The notes beneath the pieces are model-generated. The model saw only the letters and a list, made by a program, of their open reading frames with translations. It did no database searches and had not been told where the DNA came from. A stretch of DNA of 64,000 bases, from positions 1,054,001 to 1,118,000 of the forward strand of contig CM034315.1 of the NCBI GenBank assembly GCA_019925795.1, in the 5' to 3' direction. Every line of letters starts with the position of its first letter. Position 1 is the stretch's first letter. Shown here piece by piece: positions 1 through 12,629 of this stretch. Made by a program: the position numbers and the translations under genes. Source of the stretch: Dendrobium chrysotoxum (lineage: Eukaryota > Streptophyta > Magnoliopsida > Asparagales > Orchidaceae).

Positions 1-2700
1 ATAATTAAAATATTTAAATATAAAATTTTATTTTTAAATTTTTATTCACATGTATTTAATGCACGTACAATAAAATTAGCACACGATAATATTTGAACTG
101 ATTAAATAAGTCAATTGGAAGACCTTCATCATTAATTTTTGGACCTGCCATGAAAGTACAAAATAAATTTTGGAAAATATTTTTAATTTATTTTACATTA
201 ATTTATGTACTTTGAAGGCAGCCTCAGACGAAAAGCTCTTATAATAAATAAATCTTAATTAATTCACGAGTTATTTTAACTCCACGAGTGATTTACAATT
301 TATTTGGGATAATTTTTTTTAAATCATAATTATTATTTTATTTGATTATTATTTTATCAAGTATTTTTTTTTTAATTTTTTACACTTGAAAATTGTTTTT
401 TATAATAATTTTTAAAAAATTTATTTTTTCCATAATAATTTTTAATTATTTTTATAAAAATTTATAGTCACTCCAAAAAAAAAACAGATCTTTAATATAG
501 CTAAAATGAATTAAAATTGATGCCTCATGCCTAAAATAGAGTCATTTAATTTTAATTTTTTATCTATGTAATCATCGTAAGTTTTCCTTTTCGCTTTTCG
601 CTTTTCGCTTTTGATTCATCATTTTGAGGCTTATTTTATTGAGACGATCCTAATTGATAATTGTACAAATTTTTTTGAATTTATTAATTTGTGCTTACCT
701 GTTCTTAATTTACTAAAAAAATAAAAAGATTATGGGAGACTGTAGAAACATTATAAAGGACTTCATTGTTACACAATAATTAAATATAAAAAAAATATAG
801 TTCCTTCTAAAACAAATCTGATTATATAATATTTTGAAGAAATAAGTCAAACAACATTTAGAGTATTTCAATCAGAATTTGTAAGAGCATAATCAAGCTC
901 TTCAGGAGTAATTGGAACATCGTGACATATTTTGAGAGAACAAACTCATTAAGACACTTAAATGTCGAAAGAATTATTTATGATTGAGGGAATCAATATG
1001 AGTCAACCAATAGAGCATTTGAGAACTTTAACTTAAATTAATCAAAATGATAATATGGAAAACTATAAATAGACTTTCATTCCTCATATTAAAAAGGCCT
1101 AAAATGAAATAGAGTTAAAAAGCTAAAGAACTTCACAGCGCTATCCAATGATCAACACTAATGATCACTGTTAGCAATTATTGTTACCCAATGATCATCG
1201 CTCCACCATTGCCGTCAAACCATAATCATATGATTATCATTGCCCAAATGCTGTTTCTTAACCGTCACCATCATCATCATCATCATCGTCCTTTAATGCT
1301 TCACAACCGTTCTCTATTAATGGCATTAGTGGTCAAGTTAGTGCTCGAAGGTGCCCGTTATGATTGTAAAGGCATTTGTACAAGCACCCGTTATTGCCCA
1401 AAAAACTGATGCACATGTGGATGCCCAGTTTGACCCATCACGTTAGTTAGACTTCTTAGTCTCTACTCTCCCCTCTTCAAAGAAGAACAACAAAATAAAT
1501 ACTTAGCGATCTATTAAAAATAACTCTTATGTCATATAGCTCTTTTAACATCCATCATGAATTACATTCTATACATTATCTGCCTATTATATTATATAAA
1601 CAACTTCACCAATGAGGAGGGAAGGGCATCATTTCTAATAAGTGATAAATACTGGTGAAATCATTTCAATTGTCTTAGATTTCATGAATTTTTTTTTATA
1701 CTAAAAATTTTTAAGGGCCTCTTGCAATCCTCTTTTATCCTTTTATGAGCTAATTTTTCATTCCTTTCTAAAATATCAAATAATTTTATACCACGTGATA
1801 AACATCAATTGAAAGAGAAGGCACATGCCCCCATATTTATGTCTCTTAATATAAAGATAGAAAAGATAATTAAAGACTACTTTCCGATGTGTTGAATTAT
1901 ATACCTTCAAAGTTTTCACTTTTGGGATAAACTTTAATATCTTTGATATTTATTTGGCTGAAATTCATAGTTGATATCGACATTTCAATTGCATTGGTAA
2001 TCATAGAGAACGTATCCTTAATACTTTTAATTAATTCGTTGAAACCAAACACAGCCTGAATGGATGCCATCATTTCTCTGGGCCTTGGCTATGGCTGTTT
2101 TGGCTTGAAGCAGAATTGCGTGATGGAAGCCACCAGGCCTGTTTAAAGGTTTTTGTTGCCCTGTTAAGGCCCATGACATAGCTTCAGTTTTCGATTTTCT
2201 GTATAGGGAGGTGGGGTGAGAAAAAAATAGGCAAGCACATATGACATGTCATTTGAGATTATTAGAACTACGTAGTAGTTTTGTTATCATGGTTTCTCCC
2301 TTTCATCGTAGGCAAGCTCATATGTTTTTGATACTGAGAAGCTTTAATTCCAAAATATGAGCTAATATGACCAATTATATATATAAGATGGTTTTTATTT
2401 TTCTTCACACGATATCGACAAAGATGACTTTACAATTTCCTCATAAACACACAGAAACAAACACAGACGGTCTTCTTCATCCGAGTAAACGGGTGAGAGA
2501 ATTCTAATGGAGTTCATTAGCACTGAGTAAGCGAACTTAAGTGTTGGGGAGGTAAAAAACGCAACGAACACAAACAAGGAAGATTAAATATAATGGAAAG
2601 AAATAACATAAAAATTTAATGTGAAAAAACTCAAAATCAGGAAAAAATCATGGAGCCACACTGCACCAAAAAATCTACTATGAAAATTAGAAGAAATAGT
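1..2700. other. AT-rich intergenic DNA, no gene seen
   Basis: Long A/T runs and short ORFs without recognisable domains. A small tandem of three units of a CTTTTCG-type heptamer lies near 583-612. The short ORF at 1161-1409 contains a poly-His run produced by an ATC/CAT-rich stretch and looks spurious. I see no splice-consistent gene model and no terminal repeats. Confidence 0.6.
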
Positions 2701-2705
2701 ATAGA

Positions 2706-2748
<43 letters not shown>

Positions 2749-2750
2749 TT
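2706..2750. repeat. compound microsatellite (CT)n(CA)n
   Basis: A run of about twelve CT dinucleotides passes directly into a run of about nine CA dinucleotides. It is a compound dinucleotide microsatellite in non-coding DNA. Confidence 0.97.
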
Positions 2751-3315
2751 GTCTATCTACACCTTTGCACAATTCGCACACAAGAACAAATAAAAAGAAA
2801 CTCAATTAACCACCAAAGGATGCATCCCTTAACGAAAAACGAGAAAGAAAACTATCAGCCCGTCTCGCAGTGCTCCGACATGAAGTTTGGAGCATCGCAG
2901 CGCTCAACTCTCTGATTCTAGTATATCTGACAGCACCGTAGCGCTCTGGGCAGCACCGCAAAGTCTGTCAATTTCCAAGAAAATTATATTGCGCAATAGC
3001 GCTCGGGTACACAGAACCACAGTGTTGTACGTTGCACCCGAACCCAAACAAGGGGTCGGCAAAACAACATGATTGATCGACACTATTAAATTCTGCACAT
3101 AACTAACATGAAGTTCAAAATCTTTTGAAAAATTCTAGTCGTATTGATGCTTCACAATCATACATTTAATTTAAAATAGATTCGAAGTACTCGATGGGAT
3201 ATGTGATCTCTTATGAAGCTATACCACGTAATAGTAAAATCATAAGGTTTAGCTAAGACATGTCAAAATAGCTAATACCTACATGATGTAGCTATGTTGA
3301 AAAAGATACCACTGG
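2751..3315. other. intergenic stretch, no gene
   Basis: Non-coding. The only notable pattern is several AGCGCT hexamer palindromes with CAGCACCG repeats between about 2890 and 3005, which gives short shadow ORFs on both strands. No domain or repeat boundary is recognised. Confidence 0.5.
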
Positions 3316-3319
3316 TGCA

Positions 3320-4356
3320 TGATGCATGTGGTAATTGCATGTAAACAAGAAAGATTGGTTGTTATCATTATAAATAATATGGGTTGGATCTTAAAAGGTT
3401 AATATCTTGTACATGAGGGTGGGCCAACGGGGTTTCCTGTAAAGATGATTTGTGGTGTTATCCCGGTTGTAGCATGCAAATGATGATCGATTACATCGAT
3501 AGGTAGAGAGTGATGACTCTTTAAGATTATTAAAAGCCACCTGTAATAATAATAGTGATGATTAATGATATAAAGATTTAATGATAAGATTAATAAATGA
3601 TGGATGAGAGGATGCAAAATACCACATTAAACCTGGATGTCTAGCCTTGCTAAGTTATACATTGATGCATACATACATTGATAGTATTGTTATAACATAT
3701 GGCTTTGAGCTGTGTGCACTAATAATATGTGATGCATATATATTTATGGGTAGGATGGATAAGGCTAACAACTACTAATTGATAAGAAATGATAGAGGAG
3801 AAAGATAATAAATAATAGATAAGATTGACCGACTATTGTTGACTAGCAGTCGATAACAGTGATTGTAATTGATTGAATGACATTAAGAACATGAATGATA
3901 AGTTGTCAGACTGATATGACAATATTATGCTATTGATACAATATAATACCATGAATGATATGTAATTGGCTATAAATGACTATTTATCTAAAATGATATG
4001 ATTGTTTTATATTAAGTATTGATTTCAGCTGTATATATTGATGTTTGTTGGACTTTTATGCTCATTATATAATTTTTATATATTTTCAGGTAAAGGTGAG
4101 AAATCTTGAGGATGTTCTGAGTTTGCTGACACCTAGTAGTCTTTCCTTTTTGTAGTCATGCATTCATTGTGACAAGCTAGTTCATTGTACATCATGAATA
4201 GTGTATATATGTTATTTTGGGTTTGTGTCAAATTATAAATATTGATGAATATAAATGTAAATTATGCTTTCTGCTATTTCTATGAATTTTGTAAGCTCTG
4301 GTTGAATGGTTAAATAATAAAAAAATAAATTTTTTTTTAATTTAAATTCTTGGGTA
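3320..4356 (+). repeat. decayed LTR-like copy related to the LTRs at 33.7 and 37.2 kb
   Basis: The order of motifs matches the two LTRs of the element at 33731-39069: a GCATGTAA..AAGAAAG block, then ATTATAA..GGATCTTAAAA, a GTGATGACTCTT block, the phrase GACTTTTATGCTCATTATAT, a TTTTTGTAGTCA block, and an end resembling TTAAATTCTTGGGTATGACA. This supports an old LTR remnant in the same orientation. The 5' boundary is not clear, and no internal region or target duplication was found, so it could be a truncated solo LTR. Confidence 0.55.
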
Positions 4357-4530
4357 TGACATGGTGGCTGGTGGTGGTGGTGGCGGTGGGCGGCAGTGAT
4401 ATACAGCGAGAAGTGGTAGTGGTGGTCGGTCGCAGCCGGTAGTAGCGGATGGTGGTTGGCAGCGGCTGGGGGGTGGTAGGCGGTGGCAAGCGGTGGCCTA
4501 CGTCCAGCATGACGTTGGCGGGCGACGACA
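4357..4530. repeat. GGT/GGC-rich low-complexity tract
   Basis: Strongly G-rich top strand dominated by GGTGGTGGC-type triplets. It encodes artefactual Pro/Thr/His-rich ORFs on the minus strand. No gene is supported. Confidence 0.7.
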
Positions 4531-4823
4531 ATTGTAATGAATTTTCGATGTATCTGAAACTCGACCAAATCAGAGGATCAAATACATCAAAAATGAACTA
4601 AATGGTGAATTACAAATACATCAAAATTTTATATTATATTTATTTTACTTTAAATTAAATATTAATATTTTCGAAGCCCCTAAAATTTAATTGTGACATA
4701 CATAAATAGAAATATTTTCTATTTTTATTTTTTTCAAGAATCTCATATGCGTAATTCTCCGAAAATTGAAGGTTAGAGGGGATAAAGGAGATTGGGTAAG
4801 AGTCAAGAAATTGAGGGGAGACG

Positions 4824-6525
4824 ATGGCAATCTCATCCCCAGTATACCCGTTCCCAAAGCCCGTCGTAGGCTTCCGAGCGAAACCTTACGCTCGTTTCAG
4901 GGCTTCTTCTACTTCTCCAACTCCTGATTTCTTCTCTTCTGAATGGTTTGTTCCATGCGATGGTTTTCCATGTTCAATCGTCTTTTAAGTTTTTGATAAA
5001 TTCTTCCATTAATTCTCTTCGCCATCAGCTTTTCGGTATATTTGAAGAACATCTCTTTTACTTGATATGCATCTTCAACACAATAGCAGAATTCATATTT
5101 TTATATCACTGAAACTGTGAAACATATTCTGCGTTTCTATTTTTTGAGCCAAGATAACCTAATTACCTTTTCTTCAGCACAACCTTTGTTCAAGGTGTGA
5201 TTTTGATGCCTATTTATTTTCTGGTAAGCGTCATCTGATGTGCAGGGGGTTTACACGAACGAAATTTATTTTGAAGGTTTGGAAATATTTTAACACCTTT
5301 TAATATTGGCAATATCGCTCACCTGCCTTGTTTTTACAGGCTTGAATCTCGCAAGAAAAGACCTTTTGGCCCTAAGCTGGATGTAATTCTCTGAAGAATA
5401 AGTTCCTACTTACATTGTTTATTCTGTTTAATGAAATTTTTAGTGAAGTGATTGATTTTGTTCATTATTTTCAGTTTAGCGCTGAAGAAGCAGTACAGTG
5501 TCAGCTCGATGCATTGAAATACAATGATCAACCTCGTCAAGACTACGGGATAGAAGTCATGTACAGGGTACTGTTTTCTACTGAAAGCTCGGCATAGTTC
5601 AGTCATCAAAATCTAACTAGTTTTTATCCTCAGTTTGCTGGATTTGATCCCTTTGAAAGATCAACCTATTTTGGGCCATTTTTTGATCTTGGGCAGGTTA
5701 GTAAGTATCTCATTGTTTGGTTGAAAAGAACCTCGATATACAATGAGGCTGTTTCGCTACAAGCATGATTAGTATATCTTTACTTAAGCTAGATTTAGTA
5801 AATCTTGACAGATTAAAACCCGAAAGTGATTTGACACGACAATTGTTAAATCTTATTAAATCATGGGAAATTGTTTCTTATTTCATTTTGGATTTAAGAT
5901 TTATGAGAGAGAGAAAACTTTAAATTTGTGAAGTTTTTATGAATGGTGGTACTCAGCAAATCCTGAATTTAATTAATAACAGGGTTGACATGAGATTTAT
6001 CAAAATAGTAGACTTTGATTCGATACACCATTTTCTTGCAGTTTGAGCGATTCAGAAGATTATTTCACCATTCAACTTACCGAGTTCTTCTTTGCCACAA
6101 GGAACACAAGATTCTGAGCAGTTTGTGGGTGAAAGAGGTATTGCAATGAACCGTAGTTAATTTATGCCTGCTCAATATGTTTTTATAGTGTAATGTGATT
6201 CACTTGTTTACTAGTCCATCTTATTGCTTGCCTACAGTCTTTCAACTATGCATAACTGAAGTTTTCTTTTGCTGATGATCATGTTATAGGATCAGTTTAA
6301 ACAGAGAGTTTTGGTGCAAGGCTGGCGGCCCGAGGAAGAAGAAACCTTCCAGTTTACAATGATTCAGGTTTGCCTTTCTATCCATTGCAATTTACCTCCA
6401 AGCCAAATTGAACGAACTAAAAGGCTACTTATTAACAGAGGATTGGTGGATGTTGGGATGGTTACTGGCTAACTGAGAGCCTACTTCATGATAGGGATGT
6501 GTTTCTTGGTGGTGTTGCTTATTGA
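4824..6525 (+). CDS. conserved-looking plant protein of unknown function, probably plastid-targeted (7 exons, 193 aa)
   Basis: Seven exons join in frame with GT..AG borders: 4824-4945, 5340-5382, 5475-5567, 5634-5696, 6042-6137, 6290-6367 and 6439-6525 (582 nt, 193 residues plus TGA). The first 40 residues are rich in Ser, Pro, Arg and Ala with few acidic residues, like a chloroplast transit peptide. The mature part starts near FSAEEAVQCQLDALKYND and contains a YGIEVMYRFAGFDPFERS block, an FERFRRLFHHSTYRVLL block and a C-terminal GGCWDGYWLTESLL motif ending GGVAY. This alternation of an amphipathic helix and strands recalls small NTF2-like or DUF4864-type folds, but that is only a pattern resemblance. 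Apart from the first junction (phase 2, making a Trp codon), the introns are phase 0. Function unknown; the gene model is well supported by the in-frame splice junctions. Confidence 0.8.
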
Positions 6526-7598
6526 TGCTCTATTTACCATGAGGACAATTCACTCATTTAGATAAAATGATGTTAGATTCTGCGAAGGTCCATAGTTGTT
6601 TATATTGCTTTGTGTATAGTCTCATATTTGTAAATAGTGTTCAGGCCTGTGAAAATATTTTCAATAGGCTTAAAAATGTCATTTTGTTCATTTAAAAATG
6701 TATGTTCAATGAATACTATTGTTCCCTTTAAATATATGTTCAAGGGAAATATCCCCTTGCAGGGATCATATGTCAATGCTTTATGTAGTAAAATCAGAAC
6801 TATAGTTTTGGTATGTGATATTTTTGTTTGTGCTTCTAATGGTTGTGTTTGAAATTATATAAATATGCTTATGCTATTATTTATTTATATAAGTGCTCAT
6901 GTATAAAGCTATTTCTACACGCTTATGCTTCGTTTGGGATGGTTGTCTTACTACTTTCTAAAGCAGCTTTTTAGTTAAAAAATTTCTTAAATCAGAAATT
7001 TTTTATTAGAAAACAGTGTTAAAAAGAACTAAAAAACAGTTTCAAATGAAGCCTTAGGCTCTAAATAGGGGTTCTTTGTAATGAATTTTCATTATTAATG
7101 AAGTGTTTATCTCAGCACTCAAAATTCTTATTGGTGCTCTTTATCCATAAGTGGCTTTCTATCCCCTCCTACTTTCTCTCTCTAATTATAATTGAGAAGT
7201 TTAAGGAGCAAGAAGGCAAAACAATTCAATGGAGATAAGATTATGGAGTTTAAGGAAAAAATATTACGTATATGTAGAATGAAATGATTATATGAGAAAG
7301 ATCCTATGGAAGCCTATATACGTATATGTAATTATGATAATTGAATATTTTCGTTTATAAGCAGTTATTCACCGTAGATTGACTAATGTTTTCTTGACAC
7401 TTCTTCAAATATTGTTAAATTATACACTAATATAACAAAATAAAGACAACAGGTTATCTTTCATTCATAAGCAAATGTATTTTTTTATAATTATTAGTTT
7501 TTTTTTTAAAGATAGATAAATAATCCTATTTTAATTTAAGAAAATAATAATAACCGCGATAAATTTTAAAGAAATTACTTAGACAAATCCCCTTCAAG
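6526..7598. other. intergenic region between the 193-aa gene and the UGT, with one MITE
   Basis: The first part should hold the 3' UTR of the upstream gene. The rest is AT-rich and contains the small inverted-repeat element at 6926-7053. No other gene is visible. The two flanking genes converge, so this is a shared 3' region. Confidence 0.6.
6926..7053. mobile_element. small PIF/Harbinger-type (Tourist-like) MITE, copy 1
   Basis: About 128 bp with imperfect terminal inverted repeats. The left end reads TGCTTCGTTTGGGATG and the right end, reverse-complemented, reads GGCTTCATTTGAAACTG. It is flanked on both sides by TTA (6923-6925 and 7054-7056), the target duplication typical of PIF/Harbinger. 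A related copy lies at 12505-12626. It has no coding capacity. Confidence 0.65.
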
Positions 7599-9317
7599 TT
7601 AAGTACTATGGGACGCCGCGAAGTTGATAAGGTCCTTCAAATTGTGAAAGGAAGAGCCCCCATCTTCCATAGCCTTCGTAGCCATAACCCCAAACTCCCG
7701 CACCCTCTTCCTCCTCTCCTCCGCTTCCTTCCCCCGTCCCATCAACTTCCTCACCGCCTCCTCGACTTCCTCCCTCCTTACCACTCTCAGCCCTTTCTCT
7801 GCCGCCGCCATCACCACCTTCGTCGGCGGCAACTTCACCGCCACCGCCACACCCACTTTGAGCACATCCACCACCAACCTCTCGTTCAGAAACTGATCCC
7901 CAAACCTCGGCCAAGTCACCATCGGCACCCCTGCGGCTATCGCCTCCAGCGTCGAGTTCCACCCACAGTGCGTCATGAATCCCCCCACCGCCTCGTGTGA
8001 TAAAATCACCGATTGCGGCGCCCACCCTCTGATCACGAGCCCAGTCAATCTCGTCCTCTCCTCGAACTCCGACATCCACTTGTCGGTTTCGGTGTCTCCG
8101 GCGGCGGCGGAGTCGGCCTCCTTCACTACCCAGATGAAGGGTATTTTGGATGCTTCGAGAGCGTAACCGATCTCGATGATTTGAGGGAAGGGGTTGCGGG
8201 ATAAGCTTCCGAAGCTGACGAGAATGACGGAGTTGCTGGTTTTTCCGTTCAGCCACTGGAGGAGAACCCCGCCGTCGATGGAAGAGGGTTTTCCTCTGCT
8301 TGCCCTGTCCTCTATGTGCTTGTTGTACAGAGATAGCGGCCCAATTGTCCAAACCTAATTAATTAATTAATTAATTAATTACCTAGCTAAGATATAATTA
8401 ATCTTTTGTTTACACAAGCATCAAACTAAAATTATGTACATATCCAACAGTTTAATCATTTTAGTTAAAATACCATAATATAGCAAATAATATTTATATT
8501 TTGAATCTAAAAAATTTAGTAGTAGTATTTACATGAATCCCCAAAAAAAATTATGTGGAATTAAAAAAAACAACAACAAAACCTTTTTCCCAAGAGCCTT
8601 CTTCCTGTAGCTGTCTATGTACCAGGGCTCCAGCTCATCAAACGTATTGATGACAATCCCATCCGCCGCCTCCTCGCCGGCGTAAAGCATTTGCCTAATA
8701 TTATAACCGTCCGGCGACTCCACCCATCTCCTCACTTGCGCCTTCATCACCTCTATCTTCTCCGGCATCTCCGGCAACTCGAAAACCTGAAAATCATCCT
8801 CAATCTCATCCAACATCTTTCTCCTCCTCAGCACAGTAGAGCAATAGATATAAAAGCAAGATGGCCCGTGAAAGACCAATCGAGGAATCCCGAATTTCCT
8901 CGCCACCTCCACCGTCCAATAATGCAAGTTATCAGCGATGATGCAATCGGGCTTCGGCGTCGAGCTTTGCTGGAGATAACTCTCGAGCTGAGGACAGAGT
9001 AATGGCAAGGCTTCGACGAATGGTTTAAGGAGATGCTCCGATGTGATGAGATCGAAATTTTCGCAGTCGTCGGGGATGCCAGCTTCGGCGGAGGGGAAAC
9101 GGAGTTCGATGAAGCTGATCGGGAGAGAGGAGTTGTGGATTATGTCTATGATGGGGCGGATGCGGGCGGCGTTGACCGGGGTGGTGATGAAGCTGATGGT
9201 GGCACCTTCATCGGCGAGGAGACGAGCCATGTCGACGGCGGGGATCATGTGGCCTTGAGCCATTAGAGGGACGATGACGAAGTGGGGCCTGGGATTTGCA
9301 TTGAAGCTATCTTTCAT
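7599..9317 (-). CDS. UDP-glycosyltransferase, UGT73-like (family 1, PSPG box)
   Basis: Two exons on the minus strand: 9317-8583 (245 codons) and 8354-7599, separated by a 228-bp phase-0 GT..AG intron, giving a 496-residue protein, normal for plant family-1 UGTs. The N-terminal PLMAQGHMIPAVDMARLL carries the catalytic His (residue 23). The PSPG donor-binding box spans about residues 356-399, from WAPQ to FGDQ; its HCGWNS core is intact and it ends in Gln, which commonly goes with UDP-glucose. The junction reads GKKVWTIGPLSL, a phrase typical of the UGT73 group. The family transfers sugar from UDP-sugars to small acceptors such as flavonoids, terpenoids or hormones in the cytosol. The acceptor cannot be told from sequence. 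Both exons are open with no lesions, so the gene is probably functional. Confidence 0.92.
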
Positions 9318-9389
9318 GGCAGCTGAAGAAGCTCGAGTAGATGTTCGTGGAGAAGGCTTAATGTTGTATTGGTAGCCAATTATGGGTGG

Positions 9390-9398
9390 CTTATATAG
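9390..9398 (-). promoter_or_regulatory. TATA box of the UGT gene
   Basis: On the minus strand CTATATAAG lies about 75 bp upstream of the UGT start codon at 9317. A CCAAT-containing segment (ATTGGCTACCAAT) follows it around 9369-9381. Position and sequence fit a plant core promoter. Confidence 0.6.
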
Positions 9399-9399
9399 A

Positions 9400-10260
9400 T
9401 CGCTGTGGCTAACCTTCGTGGTTGCTGCCTTATTCCTGTTGTCTCAAATTAAGGAGGAGTATTCTAGTAGTATTGAGGGTACCGACTGTGGCTCGAATAC
9501 CGATCGGTACCGAGCTCGGTACCTGATGTGGCGCATTTTCATTGGAGTCCGCATGACATCGACCCTTATTTATAAATAGAGGGTTATTGTGCATTTTTTG
9601 GCCAAATTTCTATCATTGGGATTTTCCTGGAATTCTCTTTCTAAAATCTTTCTACTTCTGATTTGGTGAACCACTCCTCTCTTTGAGGGGTTGATCAAGT
9701 ATGTTAAATTCTCTATCAATCAACAACACATGAATAGGGATCTCATCAGAAGAACTCATATAATGTGCTCGGCTTCAATAAATGTATTACTTTATTATTT
9801 CTTTATATAGTTATGTGTCGCTATTATTTTGATCTTTATCAATAAATAAGTGCTCATAAGTTGTAAGTACACATGAGCAATCAAGCATAAGAAATTTCAT
9901 CATATACTATCACATTTTTAGAGGTCTGGACTAGTTGATTGATTTCACTAGTTTCGTTCATCGGTTACAAATGATGATCTTTGTTATAATTGAAAAATAT
10001 TGATAAAATATAATATATATAAGTTGTACATAACAATTCCATGATAGAAGTGGGAAGAGCCCAGTGGCATAACAATTCTCTTTAAAAGATTATTTGATGT
10101 ATATTTGGTCTTATTTTTTTAGGAGGGAAGAATTGAGACCAAGAAAACAACATGAATCCCAGTACTGACTTAAGGAGTTGGAGTTGGTGTCGTTGGGTTG
10201 CATCAATCGCATAAGTGATGATATATATTGACATTGTTAACAATGATAGGTAATGAAGTC
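9400..10260. other. intergenic DNA upstream of the UGT with an 18-bp perfect palindrome
   Basis: No gene is seen. At 9506-9523 GGTACCGAGCTCGGTACC is a perfect 18-bp palindrome, preceded by a second overlapping CGATCG core. A TATA-like TTATTTATAAATAGAGGG follows at about 9566, so a fragment of an LTR promoter is possible, but no element borders were found. Confidence 0.45.
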
Positions 10261-10269
10261 AATGAGTGT

Positions 10270-10830
10270 TGGTGTAACTGGGCGATAATGGTTAAAGGAC
10301 CTTAGTCGGCTGAAGGTAATCAGAGAATTGTAGTTGGACGATTGAGGTAAGAGGACCTTAGCTGGGGATGGGGGTTGAAGAATCGTAATTGAGCAATAAC
10401 GGTCAAAGGACCATAGTCGAACGGCTGAGGCCGGAAGATTATAATCAGGTAATAGGGCCAGAAGACTATAATTGGGCAAAGATAATTTAAGGACTATACT
10501 CAGGCGATAGTGGTTGATAGATCTTAACCAAATGATTGTGGTTCGATGATCACATTAAATCAACAATGGTTAGAGGACCATAATCATGCAATGAATGTCG
10601 AAACATCATAATTGGGTGATGGTAGCTAGAGGATCATATCTGGGCGATGATGTTCAAAGGATCGTAGTTGAGTGGAGTGGTTAGAGGACTGCCATCAAGC
10701 GATGAGAGTTGGAGGATCATATTCGGGCAATAGTGGTCAAAGAATTGTAGTTGGACGATAGGGTCAAAGGAACATAGTCAGACAACAGGGATAGAGGACT
10801 ATAGTTGGGTGATAGTGATCCAATGATGAT
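10270..10830. repeat. degenerate 28-bp minisatellite, array 1
   Basis: About 20 diverged copies of a unit resembling GGTCAAAGGACCATAGTCGGG plus CGATAGT. The recurring RGAGGACCATA core occurs near 10294, 10323, 10351, 10378, 10406, 10434, 10461, 10489, 10517, 10545, 10572, 10600, 10629, 10657, 10683, 10711, 10740, 10767 and 10793, a spacing of 26-29 bp. Similar but more decayed sequence continues to about 11030. The array is non-coding: the ORFs in it are low-complexity Ser/Pro/His shadows. Confidence 0.8.
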
Positions 10831-12504
10831 GATTGGGTGGTGGACCGATGGTGGGGCCGGACTGTGTGTCTCAATGATGACGATCGGTTGGTTGTTTGAC
10901 TGTGGTGATTGAGTGATGTTTTGAGGTAGGTAGTAGGGTGATGGTCGAACAAAGGTAGTTGGAATGTGGTTTGACAACAGCAGTTATGTGGTGATCCGAT
11001 GAAAGTTGGATAGTGGTATGATGGTGGTGCTCTAGTGGAGCTGTGGGATTTTTAGAGCCTATGAACTCTTTTGTTAATACAAAGTCCAAGCTCCAGGTCC
11101 CCCTTCAAATAGGGAATGAGGATATATTTATATTTTTTTTAAAGTGGCATGTCTCACAAGTATAGCCAAAATATGAATAGCTAGTATTGATTTCATAAAT
11201 TATAGAGTATTCATGTAGCATTTAATGTCATAATGAGGTCAGGATTAAGTGATGTTGGGTTCGTGGGGTTCATTTTATCAAGACTCTTGATTCAACTATA
11301 AGCATGGGAGATTTGAATGTCGTTTCATTCTCCAATTAGTACGTTGAAGTTTCCTATTGCGCTTTCTAATGTTTGATTTAGGCTCGTTTGGACTTGAATT
11401 CAACCACTTTTGGTGTTGTTGTGGTTCTCTTGTTAAGATGTTTAGTTTTACCTATATGTTTACTAAAATTCAAGTTTAGATGGACTTGAATTTAATTCTA
11501 GAATATTTTAATTTAAATATGCATAGAGATTTGTGTCAATCAAGCCGATTTTTGATGATATATTAATTATTATTATTTTTTTATATTTTGATATGAAATA
11601 AAATAGTTTTTGCGTATAATAAAAAAATAATGTTATTATTTTTAGTTGAATATTAAATAAGTAATGGTGATTCCCGCAATGATGACGACCGTGGTAGTTA
11701 TAACAACCACTTTGAATAGTTATTTTATTAATTATCAAAACACCTAAAAATTATTTTAAGTATTTTAAAAAATAAATATATTTATTTTTTTAAACAAATA
11801 AATATAAGTAAACTAATTAAAAAAACCTACTTAACAGATATCTTTTTTTTTAAACAAAAATAAAAAAAAAGTGATTCCAAGCCGGTCTTCTGCTGTTTTT
11901 TCAAGTACTAGTTTTTCCTTAAACCCTTCAGGATTGGAAACTCATATTTAATATTTTGCCTTTCATTTTTTTTCAATATCTAGTTTTTTAATTAATGTAT
12001 TTATTTTTAGATTGGTCAAACATAGCTGTTATTATGAAAAGAAATAAATAATTTTCTTATGTGATGATCACTATTACAAACTGAACTCATTGACTTTTTA
12101 AAGCTATTTTAAGGCTCCTTTAAAGTATATTTTAAATCCAAATCCCATCTTGAGTGTTTAATTTAAAGGAAAGATTTTAATATAAGCCCCATCTTGTGGA
12201 GGCCAAATTTTGTGATTATTGTGCCGCTGAAAAAAATTAAAAATTAATAAGGGACGTACCGTTTAGAAATTAATTTAGAAAATAAGCGGATACGATGAGG
12301 GCCAACTTGTTTCAATTTGGAGGTTCTTTATGATAAAATTTGAGCGATCACAAATTATGTCACTAAATATTAATTGATATGACTAACTAAATATTAGTTA
12401 TAGAGAGTTAAGAGTACAAGAATATTTGAATTATGCCTATGGTGTTAGGAGAAATGATCTTATTCCAATTTCATAGCCGACGACCTTAGAAGATCTTAAA
12501 CTTA
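10831..12504. other. intergenic DNA, no gene
   Basis: Tail of the minisatellite to about 11030, then AT-rich sequence with long A/T runs. No ORF with a recognisable domain and no clear element borders. Confidence 0.55.
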
Positions 12505-12626
12505 AGTTTCGTTTGAGATAATTTTCTTAGTGCTTTCTAAAACAAACTACTTAGTATAAAACTAAAAAAATTTTGTCCTAAAAAATTTCTTTAGAAAGCA
12601 TCAGGAAAGCTATCATAAACGAAATC
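12505..12626. mobile_element. small PIF/Harbinger-type MITE, copy 2
   Basis: A 122-bp fold-back element. The left arm begins AGTTTCGTTTGAGATAATTT and the right arm, reverse-complemented, begins GATTTCGTTTATGATAGC. The arms stay similar over about 37 bp, ending in GCTTTCTAAA. TTA flanks both ends (12502-12504 and 12627-12629). It is related to the copy at 6926-7053. Confidence 0.7.
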
Positions 12627-12629
12627 TTA

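Noticed and set aside
1161..1409. 82-codon ORF with a poly-His run
   Set aside because: The His run comes from a CAT/ATC simple-sequence stretch. There is no domain, no codon bias and AT-rich non-coding surroundings.
7606..8352. Long ORFs in other frames and on the opposite strand of the UGT exons
   Set aside because: They are Arg/Gly- or His/Pro-rich shadows of a GC-biased exon. The UGT frame has the full family motif set and clean splice sites.
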